Source: Arhodomonas sp051195215
Lineage (GTDB): Bacteria; Pseudomonadota; Gammaproteobacteria; Nitrococcales; Nitrococcaceae
Assembly (NCBI RefSeq): GCF_051195215.1
Contig: NZ_JBNAZM010000007.1
Coordinates: forward strand, 62,001-126,000
Reading direction: 5' to 3'
Length of the DNA stretch: 64,000 nt
The position numbers were made by a program, and so were the translations under genes. Below the pieces are notes generated by a model. It was not told where the DNA came from, did no database searches, and was given only the letters and a program-made list of their open reading frames with translations. Below, piece by piece: positions 9,078 through 17,832 of this stretch. The stretch's first letter is position 1; the number at the start of each line of letters is the position of its first letter.

Positions 9078-10182
9078 GGGCGACTCCCTGCGGCGCTTCG
9101 GCGAGCCGCTCGCGAATGACGCCGCCGCCGAGGCAGCGCGCGCCGTCGTAGAACACCACGGACTGCCCCGGTGCCACCGCGCGCTGGGGGACGTCGAAGC
9201 CTACCAGGACCTCATCGCCGTGTGGCTGCAGCGTGCACGCCTGGTCCGGCTGACGGTAGCGGGTCTTGGCGGTGCAGCGCAGCGGTCCGTTCGGCCCCCG
9301 GCCGTCGACCCACGAGAGCGTCGTGGCGATCAGGCCCTCGCTCATGAGCCGGGGATGGTCATGGCCCTGGGCGACCATCAGGCGGTTGGCATCGATGTCC
9401 TTGTCCACCACGTACCAGGCTCCCTCGCCGTGGCCGGCCAGGCCACCGAGGTCGAGACCGCGGCGCTGGCCGATGGTGTAGAAGGCGAGCCCCGAGTGTC
9501 TGCCCACCACGACCCCTTCGGGGGTCACCATATCGCCCGGGTCACTCGCGATGTAGCGCGAGAGAAAGGCACGGAAATCGCGTTCGCCGATGAAGCAGAT
9601 GCCGGTGCTGTCCTTTTTGTCGAAGTTGTCGAATCCCGCCGCTTCGGCCTGATCCCGCACCTGTGATTTTTCCAGTTCCGCGAGGGGGAAGCAGGCGCGC
9701 TCGAGGTGGCGCTGCCCGAGCGTGTACAGAAAGTAGGTCTGATCCTTGTTGGCATCCGCGCCCCGCATCAGGGTCAGGCGGCCATCGCGTTTGCCGATGC
9801 CGGCATAGTGGCCGGTGGCGACGCGGTCGGCGCCCAGACGCAGCGCGTGGTCCAGGAAGGCGCGGAACTTGATGCGCTGGTTGCAGAGGATGTCCGGATT
9901 GGGGGTGCGCCCGGCGCGGTATTCCTGCAGGCAGTGCTCGAAGACCTCCGCGCGGTATTCCGCGGCGAAATTGGCCTGATGCAGCGGAATGCCCAGCGTC
10001 TCGCACACCTGCTTGGCGTCGTCCAGATCGTCGGCCGCGGTGCAATGGGTGTCGGTGTCGTCGTCTTCCCAGTTCTTCATGAAAAGACCCTCGACCCGGT
10101 GCCCCTGATCCAGCAGGCGCAGGGCCGCAACGGCGGAATCGACACCGCCCGATAGGCCAACGATGATTCGCTCGGCAGTCAC
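9064..10182 (-). CDS. mnmA: tRNA-specific 2-thiouridylase MnmA
   Basis: Adds the 2-thio group to the wobble uridine of tRNA-Lys, -Glu and -Gln, taking sulfur from the Tus relay. The PP-loop SGGVDS is at 11-16. The two catalytic cysteines are Cys100 in NPDILC and Cys196 in STGICF. Length 372 is normal. Start is GTG (GTG ACT GCC GAG), and the 3' end overlaps hflD. The upstream neighbour is nudJ on the same strand, 51 bases away, as in the E. coli nudJ-mnmA-hflD order. Confidence 0.97.
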   Translation of the reverse strand: MTAERIIVGLSGGVDSAVAALRLLDQGHRVEGLFMKNWEDDDTDTHCTAADDLDDAKQVCETLGIPLHQANFAAEYRAEVFEHCLQEYRAGRTPNPDILCNQRIKFRAFLDHALRLGADRVATGHYAGIGKRDGRLTLMRGADANKDQTYFLYTLGQRHLERACFPLAELEKSQVRDQAEAAGFDNFDKKDSTGICFIGERDFRAFLSRYIASDPGDMVTPEGVVVGRHSGLAFYTIGQRRGLDLGGLAGHGEGAWYVVDKDIDANRLMVAQGHDHPRLMSEGLIATTLSWVDGRGPNGPLRCTAKTRYRQPDQACTLQPHGDEVLVGFDVPQRAVAPGQSVVFYDGARCLGGGVIRERLAEAPQGVARGVA

Positions 10183-10233
10183 TGTCCCACGCTTACCGCT
10201 CGTCGAGTTCAGGTGCAGGAGGATAACACGCGC

Positions 10234-10695
10234 TCAGTCCACCTCGCGCAGCAACGCCAGGGGATAGTCGTGGCCGGCCAGGAAGTCGTCCACCGAGCGC
10301 AGAACCATCGGGCTGCGCAGGCGTTCGCCGGCGCTCAGGATCTCGTCACGGGTGAGCCATATCGTGCGCTGGATCTCCGCATCGAGGGCACGTCCGGGGT
10401 GGGTTCGCACCGTGCGGGCGGCAAAGGTGGTGCGCAGGAACGTGGTCCCCTTGTGGGGGTGGCGCCAGCGGTAGATGCCGACGATCCCGGTGGGCTCGAT
10501 GTCGACGGCGGCTTCTTCCAGTGCTTCACGGCGCACGGCCTGTATCAGGCTTTCACCGGGTTCGAGATGACCGGCGGGCTGATTGAGCCGCAGCGCGCCG
10601 TCGATGACCTCCTCGACCAGGAGAAAGCGCTCGCCGTCGGTGATCACCGCGGCGACGGTTACGTGGGGTTTCCATTGCTCGGCATCTGTAGGCAT
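10234..10695 (-). CDS. nudJ: Nudix phosphatase NudJ
   Basis: Nudix hydrolase of the NudJ type, active on nucleoside di/triphosphates and, in E. coli, hydroxymethylpyrimidine diphosphate. The Nudix box runs GHLEPGESLIQAVRREALEE at about residues 41-60; the usual Gly after the EE pair is replaced by Ala. The reading frame is open further upstream, but the ATG chosen here gives 153 residues, the same as E. coli NudJ, and begins the conserved WKPHVTVAAVI strand. It lies directly upstream of mnmA on the same strand. Confidence 0.9.
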   Translation of the reverse strand: MPTDAEQWKPHVTVAAVITDGERFLLVEEVIDGALRLNQPAGHLEPGESLIQAVRREALEEAAVDIEPTGIVGIYRWRHPHKGTTFLRTTFAARTVRTHPGRALDAEIQRTIWLTRDEILSAGERLRSPMVLRSVDDFLAGHDYPLALLREVD

Positions 10696-10830
10696 GTCCC
10701 GGGCGCTCCGCGTTGGACCTGTCAGCTGTCCGGGTAGGGTCGTGCGTCGCGCACGCGCGATCAACCGAGGCGTTCGGTTGCCGCGCTGGACTCAATGCCG
10801 GTGCGGACGCTAGCGCCCTGATTCAGGACA

Positions 10831-11850
10831 CTAGTCATTGTGTGGCGGTCCACCCTCGTCATCGGCGGCGATGAAGACGTTCTCGCTCACCGGCGTGGCA
10901 GGGTGGGGGCGCTCGCCGGCCTCGGGCTCGAAGAAGTCGGGCTTCATCAGTTCGATGAAGCGCTTGGCCTGCGCCGAGAGGAACTTGCCGCGGCGGGTCA
11001 TGACGCCGTAGGTGCGGCGTGGAAAAAGGTCCGGCAGAGAGCGGACCGCGATCTGCTCGGCGCCGGTGAGGCAGATGTTACTCGCGATCGCGATGCCGAA
11101 GCCGAGCTCCACGTATCGCTTGATGATTTCCCAGCCGCCGACCTCGAGACGTACCTTGTAGGGAACGCTATGCTGCTGGAATACGAGGTTGATCAGCCGC
11201 CATGTCGTTAGCTGGCGCGGCGGGACGATGAGCTCGCCGTTGGCGAGATCCTCGAGGCTGATGATGTCCTTCTTCGCTAGCGGATGGTCCAACGGCGTGA
11301 TCAGCGACAGGCCGTACGAGTAGACCGCGCGATAGTTGATATCGTCGGGCAGGTCGAGCATGGAGCCCACGGCGAAATCGACCTCGTCCTGGCGGATGGC
11401 CTGGCAGAGCTCGCGCCCCTGGAGATTGTGGAGCTTCACGTGGACGCCGGGGTACTGCGCCATGAACGCTCGTATCAGGTCGGGCAGGATGTAGAGCGTC
11501 GTGGACTCGCCGGCGGCGATGTCGAGTCTGCCCGCATGCAGGCTCTGGCTGCGCGCCGCAAACTGCTCGGGCAGCGCGTCGACGCCTTCGACCAGCGGCT
11601 GCGCCAGCTCGTAGAGCGTCTCGCCGTCCGGTGTAAGACGGATACGCGGTCCCCGCCGTTCGAACAGGGTGATCCCGAGTTCGCGTTCCAGCGCCTGGAT
11701 CTGCAGCGACACCGAGGGCTGGCTGAGGAACAGCCGTTCCGCGGCTTTGGAAATACTGCCCGACTGGGCCGCGAAGCAGAATGCGCGCAGCTGCTTGATT
11801 CGATTGTGCTTGTAGTAGATGCGGCCGACTCGGTCCGGGCTCTCAGCCAC
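10831..11850 (-). CDS. CysB-type LysR family transcriptional regulator
   Basis: A 339-residue LysR regulator. The winged HTH spans about residues 20-75 (GSISKAAERLFLSQPSVSLQ at about 30-49) and is followed by a two-lobe effector domain (TTLYILPDLIRAFMAQYPGV; DFAVGSMLDLPDD). The sequence style is closest to the CysB/Cbl-like branch, but no effector can be deduced. It starts with GTG 7 bases after a GAGG. It is divergent from the isocitrate lyase gene, and a perfect 15-base palindrome lies between them, so control of aceA (and of itself) is the natural inference. Confidence 0.9.
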   Translation of the reverse strand: MAESPDRVGRIYYKHNRIKQLRAFCFAAQSGSISKAAERLFLSQPSVSLQIQALERELGITLFERRGPRIRLTPDGETLYELAQPLVEGVDALPEQFAARSQSLHAGRLDIAAGESTTLYILPDLIRAFMAQYPGVHVKLHNLQGRELCQAIRQDEVDFAVGSMLDLPDDINYRAVYSYGLSLITPLDHPLAKKDIISLEDLANGELIVPPRQLTTWRLINLVFQQHSVPYKVRLEVGGWEIIKRYVELGFGIAIASNICLTGAEQIAVRSLPDLFPRRTYGVMTRRGKFLSAQAKRFIELMKPDFFEPEAGERPHPATPVSENVFIAADDEGGPPHND

Positions 11851-11885
11851 GATAATACCTCACCCGGGTCAATAATAAGATTTTC

Positions 11886-11900
11886 CAATATTGAATATTG
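11886..11900. promoter_or_regulatory. Perfect palindrome, candidate LysR operator
   Basis: CAATATT-G-AATATTG is a perfect 15-base dyad in an AT-rich island, about 50 bases before the start of the LysR gene. Its centre is about 54 bases upstream of the predicted aceA transcription start. That is the usual position for a LysR recognition site, and it could also serve autorepression. Confidence 0.65.
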
Positions 11901-11911
11901 CCGAAATAGGG

Positions 11912-11940
11912 TTGTCAAATGTTGCGACGCGGCATTATGC
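11912..11940 (+). promoter_or_regulatory. Candidate sigma-70 promoter for aceA
   Basis: TTGTCA (11912-11917), a 17-base spacer, then TTATGC (11935-11940). The -35 is good and the -10 is mediocre, as expected for a promoter that needs an activator. The palindrome at 11886-11900 lies just upstream. Confidence 0.5.
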
Positions 11941-12275
11941 TCCGAGGTAAGCCGTGCCGGTCGTGGGGCTAATTCGGACCGCACGGCACACCGTGACCCT
12001 GCAAAGGGCTTGAGGCGTGGTGCTTGGGTATCCGCCGATAATGCAGGGCGCGGTGAAGGCCGCCGATCGGGATCCGGTCGGGGGCAGGGCCGTCCGCCAC
12101 TGCGAGCCCGGGGCGAAGCCGCTCCCGGGCGGGCAGCCATGGAAGTGCTGCCCGGTGGGCCGGAGAGGGTCGGTTAACCGCCGACCCCTCGTATCGACTC
12201 GCGGTGGCCGTATGGGAAAGACGACCTGAAACACCGCGGAGCCCGAGGGCTCCGATACAGGGGAGGCGACAACCA

Positions 12276-13571
12276 ATGACTGATCGACAGACCGCGATCC
12301 GTGAGATCGAGCGTGACTGGGCCGAGAATCCGCGCTGGAAGGGCGTGACGCGTCCTTACGGCGCTGAGGAAGTGGTTCGTCTGAGCGGTTCCGTGAAAAT
12401 CGACTACACCCTCGCACGGCTCGGTGCCGAGAAGCTCTGGCGACTGATCCACGAGGAGGACGATTACGTCAACGCGCTCGGCGCGCTCACCGGCAACCAG
12501 GCCATGCAGCAGGTCAAGGCCGGGCTCAAGGCGATCTATCTTTCCGGCTGGCAGGTGGCCGCCGATGCGAATATGGGGCTGACCATGTACCCGGATCAGT
12601 CCCTCTATCCGGTGAACTCGGTGCCGGCGGTGGTCGAGCGCATCAACAATGCGCTGCTGCGCGCCGACGAGATCCACACCGCCGAGGGGGACGACAGCGT
12701 CGACTGGCTCGCGCCCATCGTGGCGGACGCCGAGGCGGGTTTCGGCGGCGTGCTCAACGCGTTCGAGCTGATGAAGGCGATGATCCGTGCCGGTGCCGCC
12801 GGCGTGCATTTCGAGGACCAGCTCGCTGCGGTGAAGAAGTGCGGCCATATGGGCGGCAAGGTGCTGGTGCCGACGCAGGAGGCGGAGCAGAAGCTCATCG
12901 CCGCGCGTCTCGCCGCCGACACCATGGGCACGTCGACGCTGGTGGTGGCGCGCACCGACGCGCTCGCCGCGGATCTGCTGACCACGGACGCGGACGAGCG
13001 GGATGCGCCGTTCATCACCGGTGAACGCACCGCCGAGGGCTTCTATCGCACCCGTGCCGGTGAGGAGCAGGCGATTGCCCGGGGTCTGGCGTACGCGCCG
13101 TATGCCGACCTGCTTTGGTGCGAGACGGGCACGCCCGACCTGGCATTCGCCAAACGCTTCGCCGAGGCGATCCGCAAGGAGTACCCGGACCAGCTGCTGG
13201 CGTACAACTGCTCGCCGTCGTTCAACTGGCGCGGCAAGCTCGACGAGGCGACCATCGCCAAGTTCCAGAACGAGCTCTCGGCGATGGGCTACAAGTTCCA
13301 GTTCATCACCCTGGCCGGCTTCCACAGCCTCAACCACTCCATGTTCCAGCTCGCCAAGGGCTACAAGGCGCGGCAGATGTCGGCCTACTCGGAGCTGCAG
13401 CAGGAGGAGTTCGCCGCGGAGGTGGACGGCTACACGGCCACGCGCCATCAGCGCGAGGTGGGCGCCGGTTACTTCGACCAGGTGACCCAGGTGATCCAGG
13501 GTGGGCAGTCGTCGGTGACCGCGATGACCGGTTCCACCGAGGAAGAGCAGTTCCAGACAGCTGCCAAGTAG
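12276..13571 (+). CDS. aceA: Isocitrate lyase
   Basis: Glyoxylate-shunt enzyme that splits isocitrate into succinate and glyoxylate. The signature KKCGHMGGKVLVP (about residues 188-200) carries the catalytic cysteine; the Mg-binding DAEAGFGG loop and the later NCSPSFNW motif are present. The ATG follows aggggaggcgac and gives 431 residues, close to the E. coli length (434). The malate synthase and the isocitrate dehydrogenase kinase genes are not in the window. A strong terminator follows. Confidence 0.97.
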   Translation: MTDRQTAIREIERDWAENPRWKGVTRPYGAEEVVRLSGSVKIDYTLARLGAEKLWRLIHEEDDYVNALGALTGNQAMQQVKAGLKAIYLSGWQVAADANMGLTMYPDQSLYPVNSVPAVVERINNALLRADEIHTAEGDDSVDWLAPIVADAEAGFGGVLNAFELMKAMIRAGAAGVHFEDQLAAVKKCGHMGGKVLVPTQEAEQKLIAARLAADTMGTSTLVVARTDALAADLLTTDADERDAPFITGERTAEGFYRTRAGEEQAIARGLAYAPYADLLWCETGTPDLAFAKRFAEAIRKEYPDQLLAYNCSPSFNWRGKLDEATIAKFQNELSAMGYKFQFITLAGFHSLNHSMFQLAKGYKARQMSAYSELQQEEFAAEVDGYTATRHQREVGAGYFDQVTQVIQGGQSSVTAMTGSTEEEQFQTAAK

Positions 13572-13603
13572 TCACTCCCGCTCAGTCAGAGCGCGACCGC
13601 AAG

Positions 13604-13637
13604 AAGCCCGGCGTCGACAGGCGCCGGGCTTTCGTTT
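13604..13637 (+). terminator. Rho-independent terminator of aceA
   Basis: A 9-bp perfect stem (AGCCCGGCG at 13605-13613 with CGCCGGGCT at 13622-13630), extended by an A-T pair and followed by TTCGTTTT. It begins about 33 bases after the aceA stop codon. Confidence 0.9.
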
Positions 13638-13652
13638 TGTGAGCGGCGGGTT

Positions 13653-13866
13653 GCAGGTGGCAAGTTGAAAGTAATGCGTCGGCAGGCGCGGGGGCCGGAT
13701 GCTTGGTTTCCGTTTCCGGGGCTCGAGTTGCGCGGCGGACGCGGCTCTGCCGTAATCGCTGCCGCCCCGAACGTCGCTCCCCCCGGGCCGGAAACCCAGT
13801 CCCGGACTCCGGCACCTCCAACTTGCCGCTTGCCGCTTGCCGCTTGCCGCTTTCCACTTTTCATTC
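13653..13866. repeat. Imperfect inverted repeat element with CTTGCCG heptamer array
   Basis: In the 407-base aceA-clpS spacer, a left arm containing GGCAAGTTGAAAG (around 13659-13671) faces a right arm containing CCAACTTGCCG. The right arm holds four perfect tandem CTTGCCG units at 13822-13849. Inner segments also pair imperfectly (TGGTTTCCG against CGGAAACCC). A related block occurs at about 30308-30332. No protein-coding potential is convincing here. The remainder of the spacer holds the aceA terminator and, near 13924-13929, a TAAAAT that may be the clpS -10. Confidence 0.65.
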
Positions 13867-13978
13867 CCGGTCATGGATTGGGCAAAGTACCAAACGGCCG
13901 TTGGTTCCTGGCCTGGGACCTTTTAAAATCTCCTTCAGAGGCCCATATCTCCTGCCGGCAAGTTACGGTTTATCATCC

Positions 13979-14299
13979 ATGAGTGACGAGAAGGACCCCC
14001 GCAAGGAAGGGGACGTTTCTGTCGAGAAGGCGCGCCCGAAGCTCAAGCGGCCGCCGCTGTTTCGCGTGGTGCTGCTCAACGACGACTACACGCCGATGGA
14101 GTTCGTCGTCGAAGTGTTGCAGCGTTTCTTCCAGATGGACCGCAGTCAGGCCACACAGGTTATGCTGCATGTGCATACGCGCGGGAAAGGCGTGTGCGGT
14201 GTCTACAGTCGGGACGTGGCAGAAACGAAAGTCGATCAGGTCAACGACTATGCCCGTGAGAACGAGCATCCGTTGATGTGCGCCATGGAGCCGGCGTGA
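13979..14299 (+). CDS. clpS: ATP-dependent Clp protease adaptor ClpS
   Basis: N-recognin that binds N-degrons starting with Leu, Phe, Trp or Tyr and hands the substrates to ClpA. The core fold shows RVVLLNDDYTPMEFVVEVL (about 29-47, with the Asn-Asp-Asp binding loop), then the HVHTRGKGVCGVY helix-turn and the EHPLMCAMEPA tail. At 106 residues it is the usual size, with a basic N-terminal extension that threads into ClpA. It is followed by clpA 100 bases later on the same strand. Confidence 0.97.
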   Translation: MSDEKDPRKEGDVSVEKARPKLKRPPLFRVVLLNDDYTPMEFVVEVLQRFFQMDRSQATQVMLHVHTRGKGVCGVYSRDVAETKVDQVNDYARENEHPLMCAMEPA

Positions 14300-14399
14300 T
14301 CGGAACCGGGAGCGCATTGCCCGGTCCAATCATGCGACGGGGCGGCGCGCGTATTCGACGACCTCACTTCCTTACGGCGGGGCAACCGGGTGAAGGCGC

Positions 14400-16673
14400 A
14401 TGTTGAGCAAAGAGCTTGAATTTACTTTGAACCTCGCCTTCAAGGAGGCGAGGGACAAGCGCCACGAGTTTCTGACCGTGGAGCACCTGCTGTTGGCGTT
14501 GACGGACAATCCGGCGGCGCTGGAGGTGCTGCGCGCCTGCGGAGCGGATCTGGACCAGCTGCGCGAAGAGCTCGAGGCATTCCTTGACGAGACCACACCG
14601 CTACTGCCACCGAATGACACGCGCGAGACCCAGCCGACCCTGGGTTTTCAGCGGGTGCTGCAGCGGGCGATTCTGCACGTGCAGTCCTCCGGCCGTAACG
14701 AGGTCACGGGGGCGAACGTGCTGGTGGCGATCTTCAGCGAGCAGGAGTCGCAGGCGGTCTACTTCCTGCACAAGCAGAACATCTCGCGCCTGGACGCGGT
14801 GAACTTCATCTCCCACGGCATCTCCAAGGTGCCGGGTGAAGGCGAGGGCAACGAGCCCGACCCCTCCCAGGAGGACGATGAGGATGTGCCCCAGGAGGGG
14901 GCCCAGAAGACACCGCTGGAGAACTTCGCGACCGATCTCAACGCGCGCGCCTCCCGTGGCCGGATAGACCCGTTGATCGGCCGGCGCCACGAGGTCGAGC
15001 GTACCATTCAGGTGCTATGCCGGCGCCGCAAGAACAACCCGCTCTACGTGGGTGAGGCCGGCGTGGGCAAGACGGCCATCGCCGAAGGCCTGGCGCGGCT
15101 GATCGTCGAAGGCGACGTGCCGGACGTGCTCAAGGATGCGCGCATCTACGCCCTGGACCTCGGCGCGCTGGTGGCGGGTACCAAGTACCGCGGTGATTTC
15201 GAGAAACGTCTGAAGGGATTGCTCGCCCAGCTCAAGAAGGAGCGTCACGCGATCCTGTTCATCGACGAAATCCACACCATCATCGGTGCCGGTGCCGCCT
15301 CCGGCGGGGTGATGGACGCGTCGAATCTGATCAAGCCCATGCTCGCCAGCGGTGAGCTCAAGTGCATCGGTTCGACGACCTATCAGGAGTACCGCAGCGT
15401 CTTCGAAAAGGACCGCGCGCTGGCGCGGCGGTTCCAGAAAGTCGACGTGTCCGAGCCCACCGTCGCCGAGACGGTGCAGATACTGCGTGGCCTGAAGGAG
15501 CGATTCGAGAACCATCACGGGGTGAAGTACACGCAACCGGCACTGGAGGCGGCGGCCGAGCTCTCGGCACGGTACATCACCGATCGGCGGCTGCCGGACA
15601 AGGCCATCGACGTGATCGATGAGGCCGGCGCGAATCTGCGTCTGTTGCCGCCGTCGCGACGCAAGAAGACCGTGGGCTCCGGCGACGTGGAAATGATCAT
15701 CGCCAAAATGGCGCGAATTCCCCCGAAGCGGGTGTCGAATTCGGACATGCGAGTGCTCGAGCAACTCGAGCGTGACCTCAAGCGCCATATCTACGGTCAG
15801 GACGAGGCGATCAACACGCTTGCGGCAACCATCAAGATGTCCCGTGCGGGGCTGCGCGATACCGGCAAACCGGTGGGCAGTTTCCTCTTCGCCGGCCCCA
15901 CCGGCGTGGGCAAGACCGAGGTTACCCGCCAGCTCGCTGAGCAGATGGGCATCAACCTCATCCGCTTTGACATGTCCGAGTACATGGAGCGGCACACGGT
16001 CTCGCGGCTGATCGGCGCGCCGCCCGGCTATGTGGGCTTCGATCAGGGCGGGCTGCTCACAGAGGAGGTGATCAAGCATCCGCATTCGGTGTTGCTGCTC
16101 GACGAGATCGAGAAGGCGCATCCGGACGTGTTCAACCTGCTGCTGCAGGTCATGGATCACGGCACGCTCACCGACAACAACGGCCGGCATGCCGATTTCC
16201 GTAATGTGATCCTGGTGATGACCACGAACGCGGGCGCGGAGGAGCAGAGTCGGCGGTCCATCGGTTTCATGCCTCAGGATCACGTCGCCGATGGTACCGA
16301 AGCGATTCGCCGGACGTTTACGCCGGAGTTCCGTAACCGCCTGGATGCGACCATCCTGTTCAACCCGCTGGCAGCCGACGTGGTCGAACAGGTGGCCGAG
16401 AAGTTCGTCCGCGAGCTACGCCATCAGCTCGCAGAAAAGAAGGTCACCATCCAGGTCAGCGAGACAGGACGCCGGTGGCTGGCGACCCACGGCTATGACC
16501 CGCAAATGGGGGCCCGCCCGATGGCGCGCCTCATCCAGGATCGTATCAAGCGACCGTTGGCTGACGAGCTGCTGTTCGGGCGCCTTGCCCATGGCGGGCA
16601 CGTACTGGTGGACGCGGACGAGGGCACTGACGAGCTTCGCTTCGAGATCAGCGAAGCCGACGTGGTCGAGTGA
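14400..16673 (+). CDS. clpA: ATP-dependent Clp protease ATP-binding subunit ClpA
   Basis: Unfoldase partner of ClpP. The N-terminal Clp_N repeats (1-145) bind ClpS. Two AAA+ modules follow, with P-loops GEAGVGKT (218-225) and GPTGVGKT (499-506), the Walker B FIDEIHTI in the first and LLLDEIEKAH in the second. Length 757 matches E. coli ClpA (758). The acidic linker at about 150-170 separates the N-domain. clpP is not in the window. A hairpin follows the stop codon. Confidence 0.98.
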   Translation: MLSKELEFTLNLAFKEARDKRHEFLTVEHLLLALTDNPAALEVLRACGADLDQLREELEAFLDETTPLLPPNDTRETQPTLGFQRVLQRAILHVQSSGRNEVTGANVLVAIFSEQESQAVYFLHKQNISRLDAVNFISHGISKVPGEGEGNEPDPSQEDDEDVPQEGAQKTPLENFATDLNARASRGRIDPLIGRRHEVERTIQVLCRRRKNNPLYVGEAGVGKTAIAEGLARLIVEGDVPDVLKDARIYALDLGALVAGTKYRGDFEKRLKGLLAQLKKERHAILFIDEIHTIIGAGAASGGVMDASNLIKPMLASGELKCIGSTTYQEYRSVFEKDRALARRFQKVDVSEPTVAETVQILRGLKERFENHHGVKYTQPALEAAAELSARYITDRRLPDKAIDVIDEAGANLRLLPPSRRKKTVGSGDVEMIIAKMARIPPKRVSNSDMRVLEQLERDLKRHIYGQDEAINTLAATIKMSRAGLRDTGKPVGSFLFAGPTGVGKTEVTRQLAEQMGINLIRFDMSEYMERHTVSRLIGAPPGYVGFDQGGLLTEEVIKHPHSVLLLDEIEKAHPDVFNLLLQVMDHGTLTDNNGRHADFRNVILVMTTNAGAEEQSRRSIGFMPQDHVADGTEAIRRTFTPEFRNRLDATILFNPLAADVVEQVAEKFVRELRHQLAEKKVTIQVSETGRRWLATHGYDPQMGARPMARLIQDRIKRPLADELLFGRLAHGGHVLVDADEGTDELRFEISEADVVE

Positions 16674-16691
16674 ACGCACAGGAACGTCACC

Positions 16692-16712
16692 GGCCGGGGC
16701 TTCGCCCCGGCC
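16692..16712. terminator. Hairpin between clpA and infA
   Basis: GGCCGGGGC (16692-16700), a TTC loop and GCCCCGGCC (16704-16712) form a 9-bp perfect stem between two converging genes. There is no T tract on either side, so it may be a weak or factor-assisted terminator. Confidence 0.6.
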
Positions 16713-16746
16713 CGCGGTGCGTCCGGTTACCGGACAGCGGCCCGGG

Positions 16747-16965
16747 TCACCGCGCGCGGTAGACGATACGGCCCTTGTTCAGGTCGTACGGGGTGAGCTC
16801 GACGGTGACCTTGTCACCGCGAAGAATCCGGATGTAGTGCTTGCGCATCTTGCCGGAGATGTGTGCGGTCACCTGGTGGCCGTTTTCCAGCTCGACGCGG
16901 AACATGGTGTTGGGCATCACGTCGATGACCGTGCCCTGCATCCGGATGTTGTCTTCCTTCGCCAT
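16747..16965 (-). CDS. infA: Translation initiation factor IF-1
   Basis: A 72-residue single S1-type OB-fold protein that blocks the A site of the 30S subunit during initiation. The whole family signature is present: MAKEDNIRMQGTVIDVMPN at the start, the RVELENGHQVTAHISGKMR core and the PYDLNKGRIVYR end. Its place between clpA and the aat/bpt genes is conserved in gammaproteobacteria. It is transcribed towards clpA, with bpt 117 bases upstream on the same strand. Confidence 0.99.
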   Translation of the reverse strand: MAKEDNIRMQGTVIDVMPNTMFRVELENGHQVTAHISGKMRKHYIRILRGDKVTVELTPYDLNKGRIVYRAR

Positions 16966-17082
16966 TCAGCCTCTACTCTTGTTGCTCGAAATCCGGGATT
17001 TGCCGGCCGGGGTTCGATCGTCCCGCCCGAATCTTGTGTTCAAGGTGTCAATTTTAACTAACCCGGGACTGCGCCTCCAACG

Positions 17083-17832
17083 TTACTCGTACTGATGAGG
17101 CGGATCCTTCGGGCTGTCCACGACGGTCCACTGGTTGTCCGGAGTGAACACCTCGTGGGGTGTGAACTCTGCCTTGTAGCGCATGCTCGCACACTCCGCA
17201 ATCCAATAACCGAGATAAAGCCAATTTCGTCCGAGCGCCCGGGCGAGCTCGATCTGGGCGAGAATCGCGAGTGTGCCGAGACCGCGGTCCTGTGCCCGAG
17301 GTTCGAAGAACGTGTATACCGCCGAGAGGGCAGTGGGCGTGCGGTCGGTGACCGCCACCGCCAGGAGCTCGCCGTCCAGGCGGAACTCGAGCAGCTCGGT
17401 GTCGCACCAGTCGGCGAACAGAAACCGGCGATACTCGTCGGCAGTGGTCCCGTCCATGCCGCCATGCGGGTGACGCGCGCGGACGTAGCGCTGGAAAAGC
17501 CGGTAGTGGTCCGGGTCGAATCGCGCGGGAACGCGGGCCATGGCGAGGTCCGAGTTTCGTCGCCACGATCGGCGGTGGCGACGCCGGGGACGAAACCGGG
17601 CGACGGGAATACGCAGGCTGCGACACGCGCTGCAGGCCGGGCATATGGGGCGGTAGACGTGGCTGCCGCTACGGCGCAGGCCCTGGCCGAGCAGGGCGTC
17701 GTAAACGGCCGGACCGAGTGGCGCTCGCGGGTCGATGAAGGCCGTGCGCGCGGTCCGCTCGGCCAGGTACGGGCAGTCGTGGGGCTGCGTGGCATAGATG
17801 GCGATTTGATGTGGCTGGTTGGCCACGGTCAT
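17083..17832 (-). CDS. bpt: Aspartate/glutamate leucyltransferase (Bpt)
   Basis: Transfers leucine from Leu-tRNA to N-terminal Asp or Glu, making N-degrons read by ClpS. Length 249. The Cys-rich signature PICPACSACRSLRIPV lies near residues 63-78, and the C-terminal half has YRRFLFADW and NWLYLGYWIAECASMRYK, which place it in the eukaryote-like ATE family rather than Aat. Its ATG overlaps the aat stop codon by 4 bases, so the two transferases are coupled. Bpt was named from Vibrio vulnificus; substrate choice here is taken from the family. Confidence 0.94.
   Translation of the reverse strand: MTVANQPHQIAIYATQPHDCPYLAERTARTAFIDPRAPLGPAVYDALLGQGLRRSGSHVYRPICPACSACRSLRIPVARFRPRRRHRRSWRRNSDLAMARVPARFDPDHYRLFQRYVRARHPHGGMDGTTADEYRRFLFADWCDTELLEFRLDGELLAVAVTDRTPTALSAVYTFFEPRAQDRGLGTLAILAQIELARALGRNWLYLGYWIAECASMRYKAEFTPHEVFTPDNQWTVVDSPKDPPHQYE

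Larger units (their letters stand above)
11851..12275. other. Divergent regulatory region and aceA leader
   Basis: The region between the LysR gene and aceA is 425 bases long and has no gene. Its LysR-proximal part is AT-rich and holds a palindrome and a promoter (listed separately). The aceA leader would be about 330 nt. It contains a 7-bp hairpin (GGGTCGG at 12167-12173 with CCGACCC at 12181-12187) and a second one just before the Shine-Dalgarno (GGAGCCC/GGGCTCC around 12238-12253). Their roles are unknown. Confidence 0.6.

Noticed and set aside
13582..13874. Open frames over the aceA-clpS repeat (about 90-100 codons)
   Set aside because: They translate the repeat arms and heptamers; no Shine-Dalgarno and no protein-like pattern.
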